64,000 bases of DNA from Amaurobius ferox (GCA_951213105.1 OX578145.1:6313191-6377190); one strand, 5' to 3'. Positions 11,380 to 22,036 are shown, numbered from the stretch's first letter. The notes: a model not told the origin generated them from the sequence alone. Program-made: numbers and translations.

Positions 11380-11670
11380 CTCTAAACGGAGAGTGATATG
11401 GACCATGAACATTTTCGCAGTAAGTGATAGAGTCCACATATTAAAATATTTTGATAATACATTCATCCATTGGGCATCCTTTTCGTTAACTGAACGTCAT
11501 TTTTTGCAATTGTGGAGATATTTTCATCCATCTGGTGAGGCATATCGCCCAGTGAGCGGTATTTTGCTCAACTAGTCGTTCATTTCATTCAATACATCGT
11601 CCATTGTTGCAGAGAAAAAAGCATTTCTTATCTATAAATGAATGTTGGCGACTGGTTAGGCGTCGCAATA
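11380..11670. repeat. Dispersed repeat family A, copy 2
   Basis: Shares ordered motifs with 4110-4345 and 31190-31440: an AATATTTTGATAATACATTCATCCATTG-like block (here from about 11444), TGAACGTCATTTTTTGC, a block near CATATCGCCCAGTGAGCG, then TTCTTATCTATAAATGAATG and TTGGCG. No ends were defined. Confidence 0.45.
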
Positions 11671-12414
11671 CAAAACTGTTACATAAAAAATCTGTTATTA
11701 CAATCCAACTGTCCCTGAGGTCGCGACGCCCTCTTCTCACTGATTTTTGTGTTTGTTTGATGTGTAATATTCTTGTTTTTGTGTTGAGTTAGCTTTCTCT
11801 GTTTCGGATTTCTACCTTTGTATGATGCCAGTTATGGAATGGATTCTTTTCCAATAAAGCCATACGTAACAACAACACGATAAAAAATCTTCCGACGTCC
11901 ATGGAACACACTTTCTCCAAGAAAATGATGTTAACCCATATATCGCATACTATTGCATATGAAAAGTGAACATTTTTTATAACCCATTTTATGTGGCTTT
12001 ATTTTTAAAAAGGGCAACATCTCGAGGTTAGCTTTCTCGAATGTGTGCGAGTCATTTTCTAATGAAAATGGACACAATCCTTGATTATTGACCTGACATT
12101 GTTTGAGGTGCTGCTTTTTTCTTTTGAAAATGAAAAGGGTCTTTCGAACCGTCAGTTGCATTTAAAACCAATAGACTTGATCGATTTTAATATGGGTACC
12201 CCTTGTTCGTGGGATATCGTCTCATCATCTCCAAAACGACCCATTCGAGTTGAGGGATACCTTCCATATACGTTATACTACGTCTATAGGGAACATAAAC
12301 ATTTTTTACTGAATGAAATAAAGTGAAACTTTGTTAGTACATGCGAGAGTCGATTAAAGGACAGTGGAAATGATTTTTTTCCCAAACAGGAATACAGCTC
12401 TAGGAATGAATCAT

Positions 12415-12493
12415 GAACTGCTTTACAGCGAAAAATGCAGCGCCCATCGAGACAATCTGGATGGGCGCTGCATTTTACGCTGTAAAGCAGTTC
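12415..12493. repeat. Strong 79-bp hairpin (34-bp arms, 11-nt loop)
   Basis: The arms at 12415-12448 and 12460-12493 are inverse complements with one mismatch in 34 positions. They begin GAACTGCTTTACAGCG on the left. The loop is GAGACAATCTG. The size resembles a microRNA precursor or a very short foldback element, but arm identity this high is more typical of a recent inverted duplication. No flanking target duplication was identified. Confidence 0.8.
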
Positions 12494-13392
12494 TTTCTCC
12501 ATTTCTAACGAAGCGAACATGGGTATCCTTTTGACTCGAAAACTACAACAGGTCCGAAGATATAAGTACGTGAAATGGCACGCAGATGGGCAGAATCACG
12601 CTTTCAAGTATTAATGCGAACGTTCATTTTTAAACACGGCGCTTCCTACAAATAGCGTGTAAAATAAAATAGCGGCACTTCGGATATAAATAATCATGGT
12701 TGTACAAACATTAAAAAAGAGTCCAATGTTAAGCGTCACGATCCATTATTTTTTTTTCACGGTTACCAGAAGAACGGTACGAAACACTACACATACCATG
12801 GCATTAAAGAGGGACCCTTGACCTCCATAATACATCTAATAATAAAACGCTCATCAATAGAAATATATTTGGATGATTTATTACTTTGCTTTTATTGTCT
12901 TCCTGTATTCTAATGGGCTCGACTTAATATTCACATTCTATAGGCTCTTTTATTTTATTTTCAATTCTATACGTTCTTCTCCATTTCCATAGGTTCTCAA
13001 TTTTAAAGACTTTTGTGTGTTGAGATTCTCAAATATTGTAATTCATTTTCTTATACACCTAATTTCATTATGATTTGTTAAATAAAGTTTTAATTCGAAA
13101 TCTTTCGTAGCTTCGTACGCGCGAGCTCATTCACTCTTTTCGTTAGTATATTTAGCCATGACCACCTTCATCTAAAATGCCCGTTCTTTCCTCTGCAAAA
13201 ATAGGCAACCATTCCACTTCAAAAATGACCGCTAGATGGTGCTAGTTATCGCCGAAAACAACGTTGTTGTTTTTCCATTTGAGTACGTGTTTTACCTTGG
13301 AGAACGTTTTATTTATTTAATTTTGATCTTGTTTTCAAATTTTTTGACTTTCATGTTCTTGCATTTTTAAATTGTAATGTCTAGCTTTTACT
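12494..13392. other. Intronic stretch, no gene seen
   Basis: AT-rich; nothing recognised. The block GACCGCTAGATGGTGCTAG near 13228 has a counterpart (CACCGCTAGATGGCGATAC) near 14182, just outside the 5' LTR. Confidence 0.4.
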
Positions 13393-13575
13393 ATGGTTTA
13401 TTGTCTAGTGCCCTTTTGTACATCCAATAGCATAAAAGACTATAATATAAATCGTTTTGAATTTCCCTCGGAAGTCAATCGTCGGGAGAAATGGATTAAA
13501 GCAGAGACTTTCAGAGAAAATTTGTGTACGTGTATAATTTCGGCACACATTAAACCGTCAACATACCTAGGATGA
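13393..13575 (+). pseudogene. THAP zinc-finger exon, isolated
   Basis: The frame opens MVYCLVPFCTSNSIKDYNIN and continues RFEFPSEVNRREKWIKAE. This is the N-terminal half of a THAP domain: the first zinc ligands at Cys4 and Cys9, a conserved Pro before Cys9, the FP pair and the conserved Trp. The second ligand pair (Cys-x2-His) is absent, and the frame runs into unrelated residues after about residue 36. Either the real exon ends near 13505-13530 and splices onward, or this is a broken copy. A related piece (about 13627-13672) repeats the sequence downstream of the break. THAP domains bind DNA and are common in animal transcription factors and P-element-type transposases. No partner exon was found. 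Its plus orientation is opposite to the host gene. Confidence 0.55.
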
Positions 13576-13716
13576 AATGTGAACATTTTAAATCTATCTT
13601 GTTCTTAATAATTAAGAAGTTGTTGACTTTTCAAAGAAGGTTTGTATGCTTGTATAATTTCGGCACACATTACACTATTAAACTCTATTATGAGCAATGG
13701 ATCCAAAAAGAACCAT

Positions 13717-13865
13717 CACTGCTAGTTGACACAATCAAACACATGGTCACTGCTAGTTGACACAATCAAACACATGGTCACTGCTAGTTGACACAATCAA
13801 ACATGGTCACTGCTAGTTGACACAATCAAACATGGTCACTGCTAGTTGACACAATCAAACATGGT
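13717..13865. repeat. Minisatellite, five ~30-bp copies
   Basis: Five consecutive copies of CACTGCTAGTTGACACAATC plus AAACATGGT, the first two with an extra CA. Copies are nearly identical, so the array is recent. Confidence 0.9.
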
Positions 13866-14809
13866 CCCGGACGCCCATTATGCTGCTCATGTCTTCGGAC
13901 GTGTCGGTCGTCCTGGACTTTCGACAATCAAACATGGCAAATATTGGCTGTGGTTTATGTACTTTGTATATAAATTTAAAATCTTTTGATTTCATATCGA
14001 TATCTATAAAGAATTTTTTTTATGTTTGTTTACATCTTATTGTATGCAAATTCAAACCGGATTTAATTTTACAATAACCCTGAACGAAGCTGTCATTTCT
14101 ATCTATCAATGTATGAATGTCAAGATATCAAATTCATATCGTCTACGGTCTTTTAAATCATCTTCATCCTGCTCTAGCTGTCACCGCTAGATGGCGATAC
14201 ATAACATCTTTTGTGGGAGTGTTGGGTTGCTTTAGAATTTAGGTAATTTGGAGGTTTGAAAATTTACTTTTATTTCTTTTTCCCTGGCTCAATATTCTTA
14301 ATTTGGTAATATTTAAATAATATTTATTGGCTTTTTCATTTATTCTTTAATTAGAATATTTTTAATCATCTAAATTAATTTTCTTTATAATATTCTTAGT
14401 TAAAAATGTTCCATTCCTTAAATTAATATTACTTTTGATTTGTAAATTTTAAAAATTATTTATTTATTTGATTCCCCTTAAAATTCCCTTTAATTTGATG
14501 TCTCATTTTCTCATTTTGGTTAGAAATTCCGTTTGTTCTACAGTTTCAAGTTATTTCCATGTCTCACTGTAATTCAAAAATTTCAGTTGCGGCCATTTTC
14601 GGAATTCTGTTTTGCGGGCTTTTTACTGCGATTAAAGGCGCCACCTAAGCGTTTTTCGCGCCCCTTTGGAATTTGGGATTTTTTTAATTGGTTCGCGTTT
14701 TTTTCGGATCGTCTGCTCTCGGAATTAAGAGTATTATTTTGGCAATTCTAATTTCGGTAAGCGAATTTTAATTGCTGCCGTTTATCTAAACTCGCCCTTT
14801 TGCCGCAAG

Positions 14810-14817
14810 TATAAATA
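14810..14817 (+). promoter_or_regulatory. LTR TATA box
   Basis: TATAAATA, followed about 25 bp downstream by the initiator-like TTTCAGTTTCAGT (14840-14852). This is the expected core promoter layout for element transcription. The identical box in the 3' LTR is at 22648-22655. Confidence 0.7.
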
Positions 14818-15719
14818 CGCGCGCAGAACTTTTCAGTTTCAGTTTTTTGTTGAAATCCTTCGTTGTGGTTAGCGCGAGAAGCGCGTTGTTTATTTTCGAA
14901 TGGAACTTATGTTCCACGCGACCTTTTAATGGAACGTTAAGTTCCTCGCGTTATTCTTTTTTTTTTTCATTAGTTGTTTTAATTTAAATTATGCATTTTT
15001 CAAGCTTTTATCGCGGAATTCGCGACGTAACTCTCCAGAAAAGTACGTGGTGAAAATTCCTTATGCGAGCTGCGTGAACGTAGTTTCTGACGAGGACGGC
15101 CGTTCTAAAAAGATCCGAGTGTTCCAGAAGTAGTTGTTAGGTCTGATCTCCTGAGTTTGCAATCCTTTTCAAGAAAATGCTGAATCCTCTCCTGTTTCAA
15201 GTTTGGGTGAATTCCAGAAAACCAGTGTAGTTTTATTCCTGTCAGCTCAACTATTAGAACTTTTTGTCTCCAACCAGTGCAGCTCTAATGATTGGTACTT
15301 CGCCCCCCCTCCCCCATGTCTGATGACCCAGCTGGTGAATATTACTGTTATATTTAAACTCCTAATTTCTTAAATTCTCAATATTTTTGAAATGCATTTA
15401 ATCAAAATTTATTCTGTAAATTTAAAATTCTAAAACTGTATTCTGAGAGCAAATTTCTAAACCTTCATAATTTTTAAGAGCCTGGATTAAATTCTAAAAT
15501 TATTTAAATTTAATATTTTTGTTAATGATTTTTTGATGGAATTTAAAATAGATTGTTTTGAGTAAAGTTTTATGCTAATTCCTTAATTTTAACCAAGTTG
15601 ATAAATTCTAAAATTGCATTTCTAATGTCTAAAATTCTAATGTTAATTCTTCCTGAGTTGCCTGCCTGTGAGCAGTGTTTTTTGTATTTGTTAATTTGAA
15701 ATAATTGAAGTTACAATTT

Positions 15720-15725
15720 AATAAA
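15720..15725 (+). terminator. LTR polyadenylation signal
   Basis: AATAAA about 85 bp before the LTR end. The copy in the 3' LTR at 23548-23553 would direct 3' processing of the element RNA. Confidence 0.5.
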
Positions 15726-15815
15726 CTAATTTTCTTTAAACTAAATATTATGTCTTCATTTATCTTTTTTAAACACAGCAGGTTTTATTCTATCTGTCAA
15801 ACACAACAGTAGTTT

Positions 15816-15825
15816 TGGTGCCGTG
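15816..15825 (+). other. Primer binding site, probably tRNA-His
   Basis: TGGTGCCGTG begins seven bases after the 5' LTR. These ten bases are complementary to the 3' end of eukaryotic tRNA-His (ending CACGGCACCA, from memory); the match stops after ten bases. It does not match tRNA-Asn, which is relevant to the AsnRS-like domain of the Gag. Confidence 0.5.
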
Positions 15826-15925
15826 TACCAGTCTAGAAATTGCTCTCATGTTTTATAATATTTATTAGTAGTATTAAACTTTCAATTGTATTGCAATTAT
15901 AGATGATGTTAGAGAAAGTAACTGT

Positions 15926-17290
15926 ATGTATATTTCTGTATTTGGGTCAGATGAAACTGGAGATGGCTCTAAAGATAAGCCTTTTGAAACTTTATTATAT
16001 GCTATGTTCTCTATTGGTAAAGAGCCATTTCCTTCATTTCTTACAAATTCAAATGATGGTAAAGATTGGGATTTAATTCCCAGAAGTCAGGTTGCTAGTA
16101 CCAAGAAAACTTGGTTATCCTTATTGGAAAGAAATTTACCTTCTAAAATAAACATTGAGGCAACCTCTGATAATGTAAATTCTGTTGGTAACAAAAATAT
16201 TGATTCAAATGTTAATAGTAAACAATATGACTTAAATGAACAGGGATTAAAAATGGATTCTTCTAAATGTAATGTAATGAGTAATTTTAAAACAGTCTCT
16301 TCAATAGGAGACTTTTTAGATTCAATCCCAGTATTTTCAGGAGAGGAATCTGGCCTCCCATTGGAGGATTACATAGATAGAATTAAAATGTTAGCTGACC
16401 ATGCAAATTGGTCTGAGTCAGACAAGCTCTTAGTTTTAAAGTTAAAACTGTCAGGCATAGCTGCAAGATTTATTAGAGATAATCCTAAGTTAAAAGAAGA
16501 GAAATCTTTCTCTCAAATTCTTAAAGCTTTACGCGACAGATTTTCCTCAATACACAGTAACTTGAGAGCATTTCTGCAGAGTTATCAGAGACCAAATGAA
16601 TCTGTGCGTCAGTTTGCTGCTAGAGTTGAGGCTTCCTCATATAAAACTGTTTCACCTGCCTTACTGAATGACAGAGTGGCAAACCAGCAAAGACTTGATG
16701 TCTTGTGCTCGGTTTTCATTGAAGGCTTGAAGCCTCATTTCAAACGGCTAATCCTACCTCAAAACCACAAGAGTTTTGACTCTGCAAAAAGGCATGCTGT
16801 GGGGGAGGAAGAGGTGTGGAGCAAGCAACATGGGGATGATCCCCAATATGTTATGAGTCTTGGAGAGTCTGAAAATAAGCAGCTCCATGATGAGCTTAAG
16901 AGAAATAAAATGGAGGTAGAGAACCTCACTAAAAGGCTTGCTGAGTTGCAGACTCAGATTAACACCAAACCACAGCTGCCTCAAACTAGAGTGACAAAGG
17001 ATAGCCGAAGGTGTTTTTCATGTGGTCTATTAGGTCACATAAGTGTGGATTGTAGGAAATTTCCTCAATCACACAGGTTCAATAGAAATTCTAGGTCTCT
17101 GCCTACTCGAATGTATCAACAACCTTTTTCTTTTCCACAACCTACACAAAACTATCCATATGGTTTTCCACAACAAATGCAAGGATTTCAACAACCTACT
17201 CAATTTTTTTACCATCAGCCAAATCAAAACTTTCAGCCTGACATTAATGAAACTAAACCTAAAATGAGTTACAACACTTTATACACCTAG
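15926..17290 (+). CDS. gag: Gag polyprotein with N-terminal AsnRS-like domain and CCHC knuckle
   Basis: 454 aa. Residues about 1-70 resemble the N-terminal appended domain of cytosolic asparaginyl-tRNA synthetase. They contain GSDETGDGSKDKPF, then GKEPFP, then a W-x-x-I-x-x-SQ-like run (DWDLIPRSQ) and KKTW, in the same order and spacing as the synthetase. A polar linker follows (about 71-130). Residues about 133-300 form a Ty3/gypsy-type capsid region (PVFSGEESGLPLEDYIDRIK onward, with LRDRFSSIHS). A short coiled-coil-like stretch precedes a single CCHC zinc knuckle (CFSCGLLGHISVDC, about residues 364-377). The C-terminus is rich in Pro, Gln, Phe and Tyr. Gag would assemble the particle and bind element RNA. 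The frame is open for some codons before the ATG. The AsnRS relation is from memory of the family. Confidence 0.85.
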   Translation: MYISVFGSDETGDGSKDKPFETLLYAMFSIGKEPFPSFLTNSNDGKDWDLIPRSQVASTKKTWLSLLERNLPSKINIEATSDNVNSVGNKNIDSNVNSKQYDLNEQGLKMDSSKCNVMSNFKTVSSIGDFLDSIPVFSGEESGLPLEDYIDRIKMLADHANWSESDKLLVLKLKLSGIAARFIRDNPKLKEEKSFSQILKALRDRFSSIHSNLRAFLQSYQRPNESVRQFAARVEASSYKTVSPALLNDRVANQQRLDVLCSVFIEGLKPHFKRLILPQNHKSFDSAKRHAVGEEEVWSKQHGDDPQYVMSLGESENKQLHDELKRNKMEVENLTKRLAELQTQINTKPQLPQTRVTKDSRRCFSCGLLGHISVDCRKFPQSHRFNRNSRSLPTRMYQQPFSFPQPTQNYPYGFPQQMQGFQQPTQFFYHQPNQNFQPDINETKPKMSYNTLYT

Positions 17291-17380
17291 GAGTGATAAA
17301 AATGACAGTGAAAAACAGAATTTAAACTAAGTAAGGGTGAAGGGAGTTTTCACTCCAACTTACCTTCTGAAGCCCTTGGG

Positions 17381-20098
17381 GTGTTACCTGTGCTGAAAAA
17401 TTCAAATTTGATTTCATTACAGAATTTGTCTCTACCAGTGATTTCTGGTTTGATAAATAATGTTGATATTCCTATACTTATTGATTCTGGTGCTTCTATT
17501 AATGTGTTGTTTACAAATGTATTATCTCATTTAAATATACCTGACAGTCAATTAACTAAATGCAATATAAATTTAAAAGGCATCTCTAGTGATATTATAA
17601 AAGTTTCCAGGAAATTAAATATTAATTTACATTTAAATAACAAAATATTTAATGTTGATTTTTATATTATGGACTGTGATTCTTGTAATTATTCAGCAAT
17701 ACTTGGTGTGAAATTTTTAAAGGGTTATAAAATGTCAATAGATTTTAGTAATAATGTTTTATACAATAATATTGTAACTGTGCCTTTTGCAATTAAGGAT
17801 GAATCTGTACCATTTTCATTATCTGATACAACTCAATTCTTTAATAATTATGAAATTAACAGAGAAAATACTTTGAATTCTGAAAAATATAGGGATAATT
17901 TGTGCTATGCACTTAGGAAATACACAATTCCTCCTCTATCGGAGGCTTTCATACAAGTAAAATTAAAAGAGATTGTTAAATTTAATTCACCTACTGTGAT
18001 GATTGAGCCTTTAAACAGTAAAATTCTGGTCGCTAGATCAGTAAATAATGTATCTAGATCTAATATATATAATGTAAAAGTATTGAATTTGTCAACTGAT
18101 GAGTTGCACATAAATAAGCATTCAAATTTAGCAAAAATTGCTCCAATCACAGTAGTATCTTCTTTTTCAGTTAACAATATTACTGAGTCAAGTGCAGAGA
18201 GTGGTGATAATTTTGATGTTTGGGGAGGAAATTTTGATCTTTCACACTTAGACTATAATGAAAAAAGACAAATAGAGAGTTTAATTAATGATTATAAGCA
18301 TATTTTTGCTAATTCTATTCCAGATTTAAAGGGGTGTGATACGGTTTTTCATAACATTAACTTAAAAGATGATATTCCTGTTAAACAAAAACCTTATAGA
18401 GTTCCTTATCATGTAAGAGATGAATTAGATAGGCAAATTAATGAACTTCTTGAGAATGATATTATACAAGAAAGTGATTCACCATTCTCCGCACCTGTAC
18501 TGTTTATTAAAAAGGCAGATGGAACATTAAGATTGGTAACAGATTTTAGAAAATTAAATGATAAAACTATTGATGATATTTTTCCACTGCCAAATATCAC
18601 TGAATTGATTGATAGTTTAAATGGTGCGAAATATTTTTCTACATTAGACTTAACATCTGGATTTTATCAAATGAAATTGCACCCGGATGACACACACAAA
18701 TATGGCTTTTCTACACCTTTTGGCCACTATGAATGGAAAAGAGTCCCTTTTGGTTTGAAAAATGGCCCCAGCTCCTTTCAACGACTTATGTCCATCGTCC
18801 TAGCTAAGCTTTCCCCTTTACAAATTTCTATTTACATAGATGATATTGTTATTGCATCTAGAACCTTTGAGGAACACTTAATGAAATTAAAGGTAGTATT
18901 TGATAGATTATCTCAACATAAATTATGTTTAAAGCCAAGTAAATGCAATTTTTTTAAATCTTCAATAAATTATTTAGGTTTTCAGGTTTCTGAAGGTATT
19001 GTCCAGCCTGAGCCCTCAAATTTAAAAACTGTTAAAAATTTTCAAAAACCCACCTCTAAAAAACAAATTCGCCAATTTTTAGGATTAACTGGTTTCTACA
19101 GAAAATTTATTGAAAATTACTCCTTAAAAGCTCTTCCCTTAACTAATTTAACTAAACAAAATATTAAATTCTCTTGGACCCCTGAAGCAGAAAATTCTTA
19201 TCAAACCTTAAAATCCGAATTACTTAAAGAACCCATTTTACATCTCCCTGATTTTTCAAAACCATTTTCGATATGTACCGATGCATCAAATCTTGCTCTT
19301 GGAGCAGTTCTCTGTCAAGAAGGAGAGGATGGATTTTTGCACCCTATTGCTTATGCTAGTAAAAAACTAAAAGATGCAGAAATAAACTATAGTACAGTCG
19401 AGAAAGAGACTTTAGGAGTTGTCTGGGCAACATCCTATTTTAAGCAATACCTTTTGGGAAAACATTTTACAGTTTATTGTGATCAGGCCTCCCTTTCAAA
19501 TGTTTTGAAATTAAAAGACCCCACTTCTAGGATAGCACGGTGGATAATGTCCATGACCCAGTTTAATTACAAAATTATTCATAAACCTGTTCGCCTAAAT
19601 TTAACAGCTGATTATCTATCTAGATGTGTAAATAATGTAAACGTAAACACTATAGACCTGGATGTTGATACTAACCTTCTTTTAAGAGTACGTAATTCTC
19701 AAAATTCTGACCCTAATTGTATAAGAATTGGCTCATGCTTAGATAAAAATATTGACCCATTCCCTAAAAATTTAATGTTTTTCTTAAAAGATGATGTATT
19801 ATATTGTACTAATAGAAAACCTAAATTAAAATATCAAAGAAAAGAGCGTATTGTTGTTCCACAAAATTTGATCTTTGATATTCTAAATTATTGTCATGAT
19901 TCGATTACTGCAGGACATGGTGGTTTTAGAAGGACTTTAAGGAAAATTCAGCAACACTTTTATTGGCCTAGGATGTATGTTCAAATTTTAAATTATGTTA
20001 AGAGTGTCCTGATTGTTTACAGAAAAGAGGATTTAAACAAAAACAAAAAGCTCCTTTACAGAGGTTTCCAAATTCTACTTACCCTATGGAAAGAATAG
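17381..20098 (+). CDS. pol: Pol: protease, reverse transcriptase, RNase H, integrase zinc finger
   Basis: 905 aa as listed from a GTG; the frame is open from 17312 with no clear ATG start. Domains in order: a retropepsin with ILIDSGASINVLF (about 30-42); an RT with LDLTSGFYQM, the VPFGLKNGPSSFQ motif and catalytic YIDD (about 485-488); an RNase H beginning at CTDASNLALGAVL; and the integrase HHCC start, with the His pair near HDSITAGHGG and FYWPRM. The frame breaks just before the Cys pair of the zinc finger (near 20001-20005, a one-base loss), and the last 30 residues here are out of frame. Gag and Pol are in the same frame but separated by several stops (17288-17311). The normal expression mode is therefore unclear; reinitiation or splicing are options. 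Confidence 0.9.
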   Translation: MLPVLKNSNLISLQNLSLPVISGLINNVDIPILIDSGASINVLFTNVLSHLNIPDSQLTKCNINLKGISSDIIKVSRKLNINLHLNNKIFNVDFYIMDCDSCNYSAILGVKFLKGYKMSIDFSNNVLYNNIVTVPFAIKDESVPFSLSDTTQFFNNYEINRENTLNSEKYRDNLCYALRKYTIPPLSEAFIQVKLKEIVKFNSPTVMIEPLNSKILVARSVNNVSRSNIYNVKVLNLSTDELHINKHSNLAKIAPITVVSSFSVNNITESSAESGDNFDVWGGNFDLSHLDYNEKRQIESLINDYKHIFANSIPDLKGCDTVFHNINLKDDIPVKQKPYRVPYHVRDELDRQINELLENDIIQESDSPFSAPVLFIKKADGTLRLVTDFRKLNDKTIDDIFPLPNITELIDSLNGAKYFSTLDLTSGFYQMKLHPDDTHKYGFSTPFGHYEWKRVPFGLKNGPSSFQRLMSIVLAKLSPLQISIYIDDIVIASRTFEEHLMKLKVVFDRLSQHKLCLKPSKCNFFKSSINYLGFQVSEGIVQPEPSNLKTVKNFQKPTSKKQIRQFLGLTGFYRKFIENYSLKALPLTNLTKQNIKFSWTPEAENSYQTLKSELLKEPILHLPDFSKPFSICTDASNLALGAVLCQEGEDGFLHPIAYASKKLKDAEINYSTVEKETLGVVWATSYFKQYLLGKHFTVYCDQASLSNVLKLKDPTSRIARWIMSMTQFNYKIIHKPVRLNLTADYLSRCVNNVNVNTIDLDVDTNLLLRVRNSQNSDPNCIRIGSCLDKNIDPFPKNLMFFLKDDVLYCTNRKPKLKYQRKERIVVPQNLIFDILNYCHDSITAGHGGFRRTLRKIQQHFYWPRMYVQILNYVKSVLIVYRKEDLNKNKKLLYRGFQILLTLWKE

Positions 20099-20898
20099 CT
20101 ATGGATTGTATTGGCCCCATGCCTCTAACTTACTCTGGCAATAAGTACATACTAGTGATTACCGACTATTTTACTCGTTGGCCAGAAGCTTATGCTATCC
20201 CCAATATTAAATCTGAAACTATTTTAAATTGTTTAGAAAACTTCTTTTCTCTTCATGGTGTGCCAAAACACATTATCACTGACAAAGGATCTAATTTCAT
20301 TTCGAATGCTGCCATGAAGTTGTATGAAAAATTAGGTATTGAAAAACATACCACTACTAGCTATCACCCACAATCAGATGGAGTTTGCGAGCGTTTAAAC
20401 AGTAAAATAATTAACACACTTAGTCATTTAGTGTCTGAAACACAAGAGGATTGGGATCGACATTTATCTTTTGCCTTGCTGGCCCACCGAACTTCAATCC
20501 ATTCCTCGACTGGTGAGTCTCCAGCTAATCTTCTCTATGGTAGAGAATTAATTTTGCCACATCATCTTCTTTTTAATTTAAATGAACAAAATTTTACCAC
20601 TGTTAGTGACTATAGTCAGGATTTGGCAATTCGTATGAAAAAATCTTTTGAAATAGTAAAGAAGAACTTACTTAAAGCAGCTAAAACACAAGAGACATAC
20701 AGAAATAAGTCTGCTGTTATAAAAGATATAAAAGTTGGAGATTTAGTATATTTATACATTCCTGTTTTTCCAAGAGGACATTGTAAAAAACTCTCCAAAC
20801 TTAATAAAGGTCCTTTTAAAGTTATACAAAAAACATCTAATGTAAACTTTAAAATTCAACATGTAAATGACACAAAATATTCAGTTGGTGCACATTGA
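20086..20898 (+). pseudogene. pol: Pol continuation: integrase core and C-terminal domain, frameshifted
   Basis: 270-aa frame holding the integrase catalytic core: MDCIGPMP (first Asp), ITDKGSNFIS (second Asp) and SDGVCERLNSK (Glu), then a C-terminal domain with GDLVYLYIP and the LNKGPFKV motif of gypsy integrases. It overlaps the previous frame by 13 bases. The true junction is the frameshift near 20003, so the ATG at 20086 is internal. A second frameshift near 20882-20886 ends this frame at 20898. The remaining pol codons continue in another frame to a stop near 21033. The integrase would be non-functional in this copy unless either break is a sequencing error. Confidence 0.88.
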
Positions 20899-21033
20899 CA
20901 GATTAACAAAAATTCCAGAAAGAGATTCTGTGTTCTTTTCTTGTGCACAATCTGATAATTCAGCAAGTAATACATGTCATGAGAATGATATAATTCCAAC
21001 ACAAAGATATAATTTACGACAAAGGAAAAACTA

Positions 21034-22036
21034 GAATGACATTTTTTTTATTTTATTGTTGCGCAACATATTTTTTTTTAAGTGTATAATTTTTGTATGT
21101 GTGTATTTGTTATTGATACATTGCAGAATGCTGCAAACTGGATTTAATTGATGTTGATTTAAGATAAAATTTGTTGCTATTGATATTGCAGATTACTGCA
21201 GGATTTAGATGGTGATTGAGAAAAGATTAATTTGGATTATATGAATTGATTATATTTATAGAGAGATATATAGTTACTTATTTATTGTTATTGAGAGTGC
21301 AGATTTCTGCAAATATTTGATTACGTGGTCCATGACATGAGTTCTGATCACATATGTTGATATTTTTTGGTATATATTTGTTGTCGTTAAAAGTATTAGA
21401 GTTCTGCAAAGATAAAAGTGGCAGTGTATATAAGATAACTTCAGAATACAGATGATATTGTTTGGTTTTGAATGGACATGAATAGATACTTGTGTCTTTG
21501 AAATTTTAGTATATTATTGTTACTTATTGATAATAATTGTTATTGTGTCAATTGTCATTTGACACTTCTATTGAAATTTTATTTATTTTATACAACTTAT
21601 GTACATTGTTTTATTTTTTTAGATCACTCTATTTACACTTTTTTTTTCTTTCCAGCTGGTATTTATATTTTGTAGTGGAAATGAGAGTTGTTTCTCATTG
21701 GTTATTCAAGGTACCTTTTCAAAATTCAATGTTTCGATTCTTTGAAAACTATTTGGCTGGTCCAATGTTTTCTTAAAAATTTATTTTTATTCATAGCTAA
21801 TGAGAATCAATGTCAAATCCTCTACCTTTACTTTTGTCTACACAAATTTAGTGATCTGATGTACAAAAATTTATTCATTATATAATTCTCTTTTAGTTTA
21901 TAGTTTGTTAACAAATTGTTTATTCCGAAATAGAGGTTGAATTCGGATAAAAATTGTTATACTTAAATTGGTAACTTCTGATAGATATTTTATTTTTATT
22001 ATCAAAAATTTTTCATTTTTCAAATGAAAAATTTTT
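21034..22036 (+). other. Element 3' non-coding region with repeated TGCAGA-CTGCA motif
   Basis: About 1 kb between pol and the polypurine tract with no env-like ORF. It contains three copies of an imperfect palindrome TGCAGAnTnCTGCA at 21122-21135, 21187-21200 and 21298-21311, and a partial copy near 21407-21417. Small ORFs (21537-21885) are hydrophobic, AT-driven and not recognisable. Confidence 0.6.

Larger units (their letters stand above)
14220..15808 (+). repeat. 5' LTR
   Basis: 1589 bp, from TGTTGGGTTGC to CACAACA. Compared with the 3' LTR it has a longer interrupted C tract near 15302-15315 and six extra bases near 15614. I noted substitutions at 14330 and 14511. It contains a TATA box at 14810 and AATAAA at 15720. 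A small ORF at 14533-14751 is duplicated in the 3' LTR and has no recognisable family. Confidence 0.92.

Noticed and set aside
13717..13865. Possible CRISPR-like array of ~30-bp repeats
   Set aside because: The copies are directly adjacent with no unique spacers, and the context is eukaryotic; it is a minisatellite.
14533..14751. 72-aa ORF in the 5' LTR, repeated in the 3' LTR (22371-22589)
   Set aside because: It is conserved only because the LTRs are near-identical; it precedes the TATA box and has no recognisable domain.
20898..21033. Possible env or third ORF after pol
   Set aside because: The residues continue the integrase C-terminus in another frame and end at 21033; no env-like protein was found.
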